From the NCBI GenBank assembly GCA_934316845.1, contig CAKRDZ010000058.1:1-7259 (forward strand): a stretch of 7,259 nt of DNA, in the 5' to 3' direction. The stretch comes from an uncultured Eubacterium sp. Lineage in GTDB: Bacteria; Bacillota; Clostridia; Lachnospirales; Lachnospiraceae. The notes beneath the pieces are model-generated. The model was not told the DNA's origin. It was given only the letters and a program-made list of their open reading frames with translations, and ran no database searches. Positions 6,148 through 7,259 of this stretch are shown piece by piece. The position numbers and the translations under genes are program-made. Numbering within the stretch: position 1 is the stretch's first letter; every line of letters begins with the position of its first letter.

Positions 6148-6792
6148 ATGCAGAGCCATAGAAGACTGGAAGGAATCGATGTCAGTCACTGGGAAGGCCG
6201 GATTGATTTTTCGGAGGTGCGCCGTGACGGCATTCGTATCGTCTATATCAAGGCGAGCGAAGGGGACCGGGGAGTGGATCCGGACTTTGAGCGCAATTAC
6301 CGCGAAGCACAGACCGCCGGTTTAAAGGTTGGATTTTATCACTATCTTACGGCGCGGACGGCAGAAGAGGGACGGGAGCAGGCGAGACATTTTGCCGGCG
6401 TGATCCGGGAAAAACAGTATGAGGCTTGTCCGGTTATGGATTTTGAGTCATTTGGCAGTCTGGAGCGCGAACAGATCAATACGGTCGCCCTTGCCTTTTT
6501 AAGAGAATTAGAGACGCTTACCGAGAAAAAGGTGGCAGTTTATAGTGATGCCGGCAACGCAGCCAATATATTTGACGAGCGGCTGGCATTTTATCCGCTC
6601 TGGATCGCGGAATACGGCGTTGAACGGCCGGAGATGAACAATGACTGGCGTGAGTGGGCAGGATGGCAGTATACGGACGCAGGACGCGTCAGAGGGATAG
6701 ATGGGACTGTGGACCGTGACTATTTTACGGAAAGCATACTTGCCGACCGGAGCACTGTACTGTGCCCTCGCAGTTGCGAGGAAGAGGAATAA
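6148..6792 (+). CDS. Glycoside hydrolase family 25 (lysozyme/muramidase-like) protein
   Basis: A single GH25 domain fills the protein (214 residues from 6148, or 222 from the alternative ATG at 6124). Family landmarks are all present. GIDVSHWEG at the start holds the first conserved Asp. YIKASEG and GFYHYLTA follow on the next strands. VMDFES carries the Asp-x-Glu catalytic pair, then come LWIAEYG and WQYTDAG, and VDRDYF closes the barrel. GH25 enzymes cleave the MurNAc-GlcNAc bond of peptidoglycan. There is no signal peptide, membrane anchor or cell-wall-binding repeat, so export is unexplained. Phage endolysins share this feature, but no other phage gene is seen. The last ~17 residues (LADRSTVLCPRSCEEEE) lie beyond the normal domain end. 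Their DNA includes a perfect inverted repeat (6766-6772/6775-6781). The gene lies 87 bp after hisC and faces the tRNA cluster. Confidence 0.85.
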   Translation: MQSHRRLEGIDVSHWEGRIDFSEVRRDGIRIVYIKASEGDRGVDPDFERNYREAQTAGLKVGFYHYLTARTAEEGREQARHFAGVIREKQYEACPVMDFESFGSLEREQINTVALAFLRELETLTEKKVAVYSDAGNAANIFDERLAFYPLWIAEYGVERPEMNNDWREWAGWQYTDAGRVRGIDGTVDRDYFTESILADRSTVLCPRSCEEEE

Positions 6793-6793
6793 A

Positions 6794-6829
6794 TATAAAA
6801 AAGACACGATTCTTAAGAGTCGTGTCTTT
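6794..6829 (-). terminator. Rho-independent terminator of the tRNA operon
   Basis: A 15-bp inverted repeat (6800-6814 against 6815-6829) has a single mismatch that pairs as G-U in RNA. Read on the minus strand, it is followed at once by TTTTTTATATTT, a classic terminator for the tRNA genes to its right. On the plus strand only CTTTG follows, so termination of the GH25 transcript there would be weaker. The hairpin lies between converging genes and may serve both. Confidence 0.8.
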
Positions 6830-6840
6830 GAAAAATCAAA

Positions 6841-6912
6841 CTGGGCTAGCTGGATTTGAACCAGCGAATGTAGGAGTCAAAGTCCTATGCCTTACCCCTT
6901 GGCGATAGCCCA
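6841..6912 (-). tRNA. tRNA-Gln (UUG anticodon)
   Basis: The minus strand reads a complete cloverleaf: acceptor TGGGCTA/TAGCCCA, anticodon arm TAGGA-CTTTGAC-TCCTA with anticodon TTG, and T arm GCTGG-TTCAAAT-CCAGC. The discriminator is G, as usual for bacterial tRNA-Gln. CCA is not encoded. It is the last tRNA before the terminator. Confidence 0.95.
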
Positions 6913-6937
6913 ACATCCTACATATTAAAATAGGAAA

Positions 6938-7012
6938 GGTGGGTAATGGGATTCGAACCCACGGCCTTCAGAGCCACAATCTGACGCGCTAACCAACTGC
7001 GCTATACCCACC
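6938..7012 (-). tRNA. tRNA-His (GUG anticodon)
   Basis: The minus strand reads a complete cloverleaf with anticodon arm TCAGA-TTGTGGC-TCTGA (anticodon GTG) and T arm GTGGG-TTCGAAT-CCCAT. The extra 5' G (at 7012) opposite a C discriminator (6938) is the identity mark of tRNA-His. CCA is not encoded. Confidence 0.95.
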
Positions 7013-7047
7013 AGATGAAATTCCAGCATATCAGCTGCTCATCCCTG

Positions 7048-7070
7048 ACATATCCAATATGTGGATATGT
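7048..7070 (-). other. Hairpin in the tRNA-Arg/tRNA-His spacer
   Basis: ACATATCC (7048-7055) and GGATATGT (7063-7070) are perfect 8-bp inverted arms around a 7-nt loop. The hairpin starts three bases after the tRNA-Arg 3' end on the minus strand. It may guide 3'-end processing. No T-run follows, so it is not a terminator. Confidence 0.5.
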
Positions 7071-7072
7071 AT

Positions 7073-7146
<74 letters not shown>

Positions 7147-7185
7147 ACATTGAAAAATCCGCTTTGTCAAAAAACGGTTTTCAAA

Positions 7186-7256
7186 AGCGGGTGATGGGAA
7201 TCGAACCCACGTATCTAGCTTGGAAGGCTAGTGTTCTACCATTGAACTACACCCGC
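7186..7256 (-). tRNA. tRNA-Gly (UCC anticodon)
   Basis: The minus strand reads acceptor GCGGGTG/CACCCGC, anticodon arm CTAGC-CTTCCAA-GCTAG with anticodon TCC, and T arm GTGGG-TTCGATT-CCCAT. The discriminator is U, typical of tRNA-Gly. CCA is not encoded. It is the first tRNA visible. The operon promoter and any earlier genes lie beyond the right edge. Confidence 0.95.
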
Positions 7257-7259
7257 ATG

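Overview
The window looks like chromosomal DNA from a Firmicute of the class Clostridia, most likely a Lachnospiraceae-type gut anaerobe. This is inferred from strong GGAGG-type ribosome sites, moderate GC, the tRNA gene style (no encoded CCA, Gly-Arg-His-Gln order) and the protein families present. The species cannot be named from sequence alone.

Layout. Positions 1 to about 490 hold a degenerate tandem repeat with a unit of about 65 bp that runs off the left edge. One unit carries an 84-bp insert with a strong hairpin. Positions 529-696 form a long imperfect inverted repeat enclosing a second strong hairpin. It could be a MITE-like element or a structured RNA, and I do not recognise the family. 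A candidate promoter at 716-744 then leads into five genes on the plus strand. They encode an HSL-type alpha/beta-hydrolase (778-1692), a six-helix membrane chemoreceptor fused to a PilZN-PilZ module (1696-3780), a class I/II aminotransferase (3796-4980), a HisC-type histidinol-phosphate aminotransferase (4993-6060) and a compact GH25 lysozyme-like protein (about 6148-6792). The first four are separated by 3, 15 and 12 bp, so they probably form one transcription unit. The GH25 gene follows after a gap of roughly 60-90 bp and may be read through or have its own promoter.

The last 420 bp hold four minus-strand tRNA genes, in transcription order Gly(UCC), Arg(UCU), His(GUG) and Gln(UUG). They converge on the protein genes and end in a strong hairpin terminator at 6794-6829.

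How the genes fit together. The two aminotransferases suggest amino-acid metabolism (histidine, aromatic or aspartate-family transamination). The neighbouring receptor has conserved cyclic-di-GMP binding motifs and a chemotaxis signalling tip. No known pathway joins esterase, receptor, aminotransferases and lysozyme, so the grouping may be only positional. The most interesting items are the chemoreceptor-PilZN-PilZ fusion without a visible HAMP domain and the layered repeat and hairpin region upstream of the operon.
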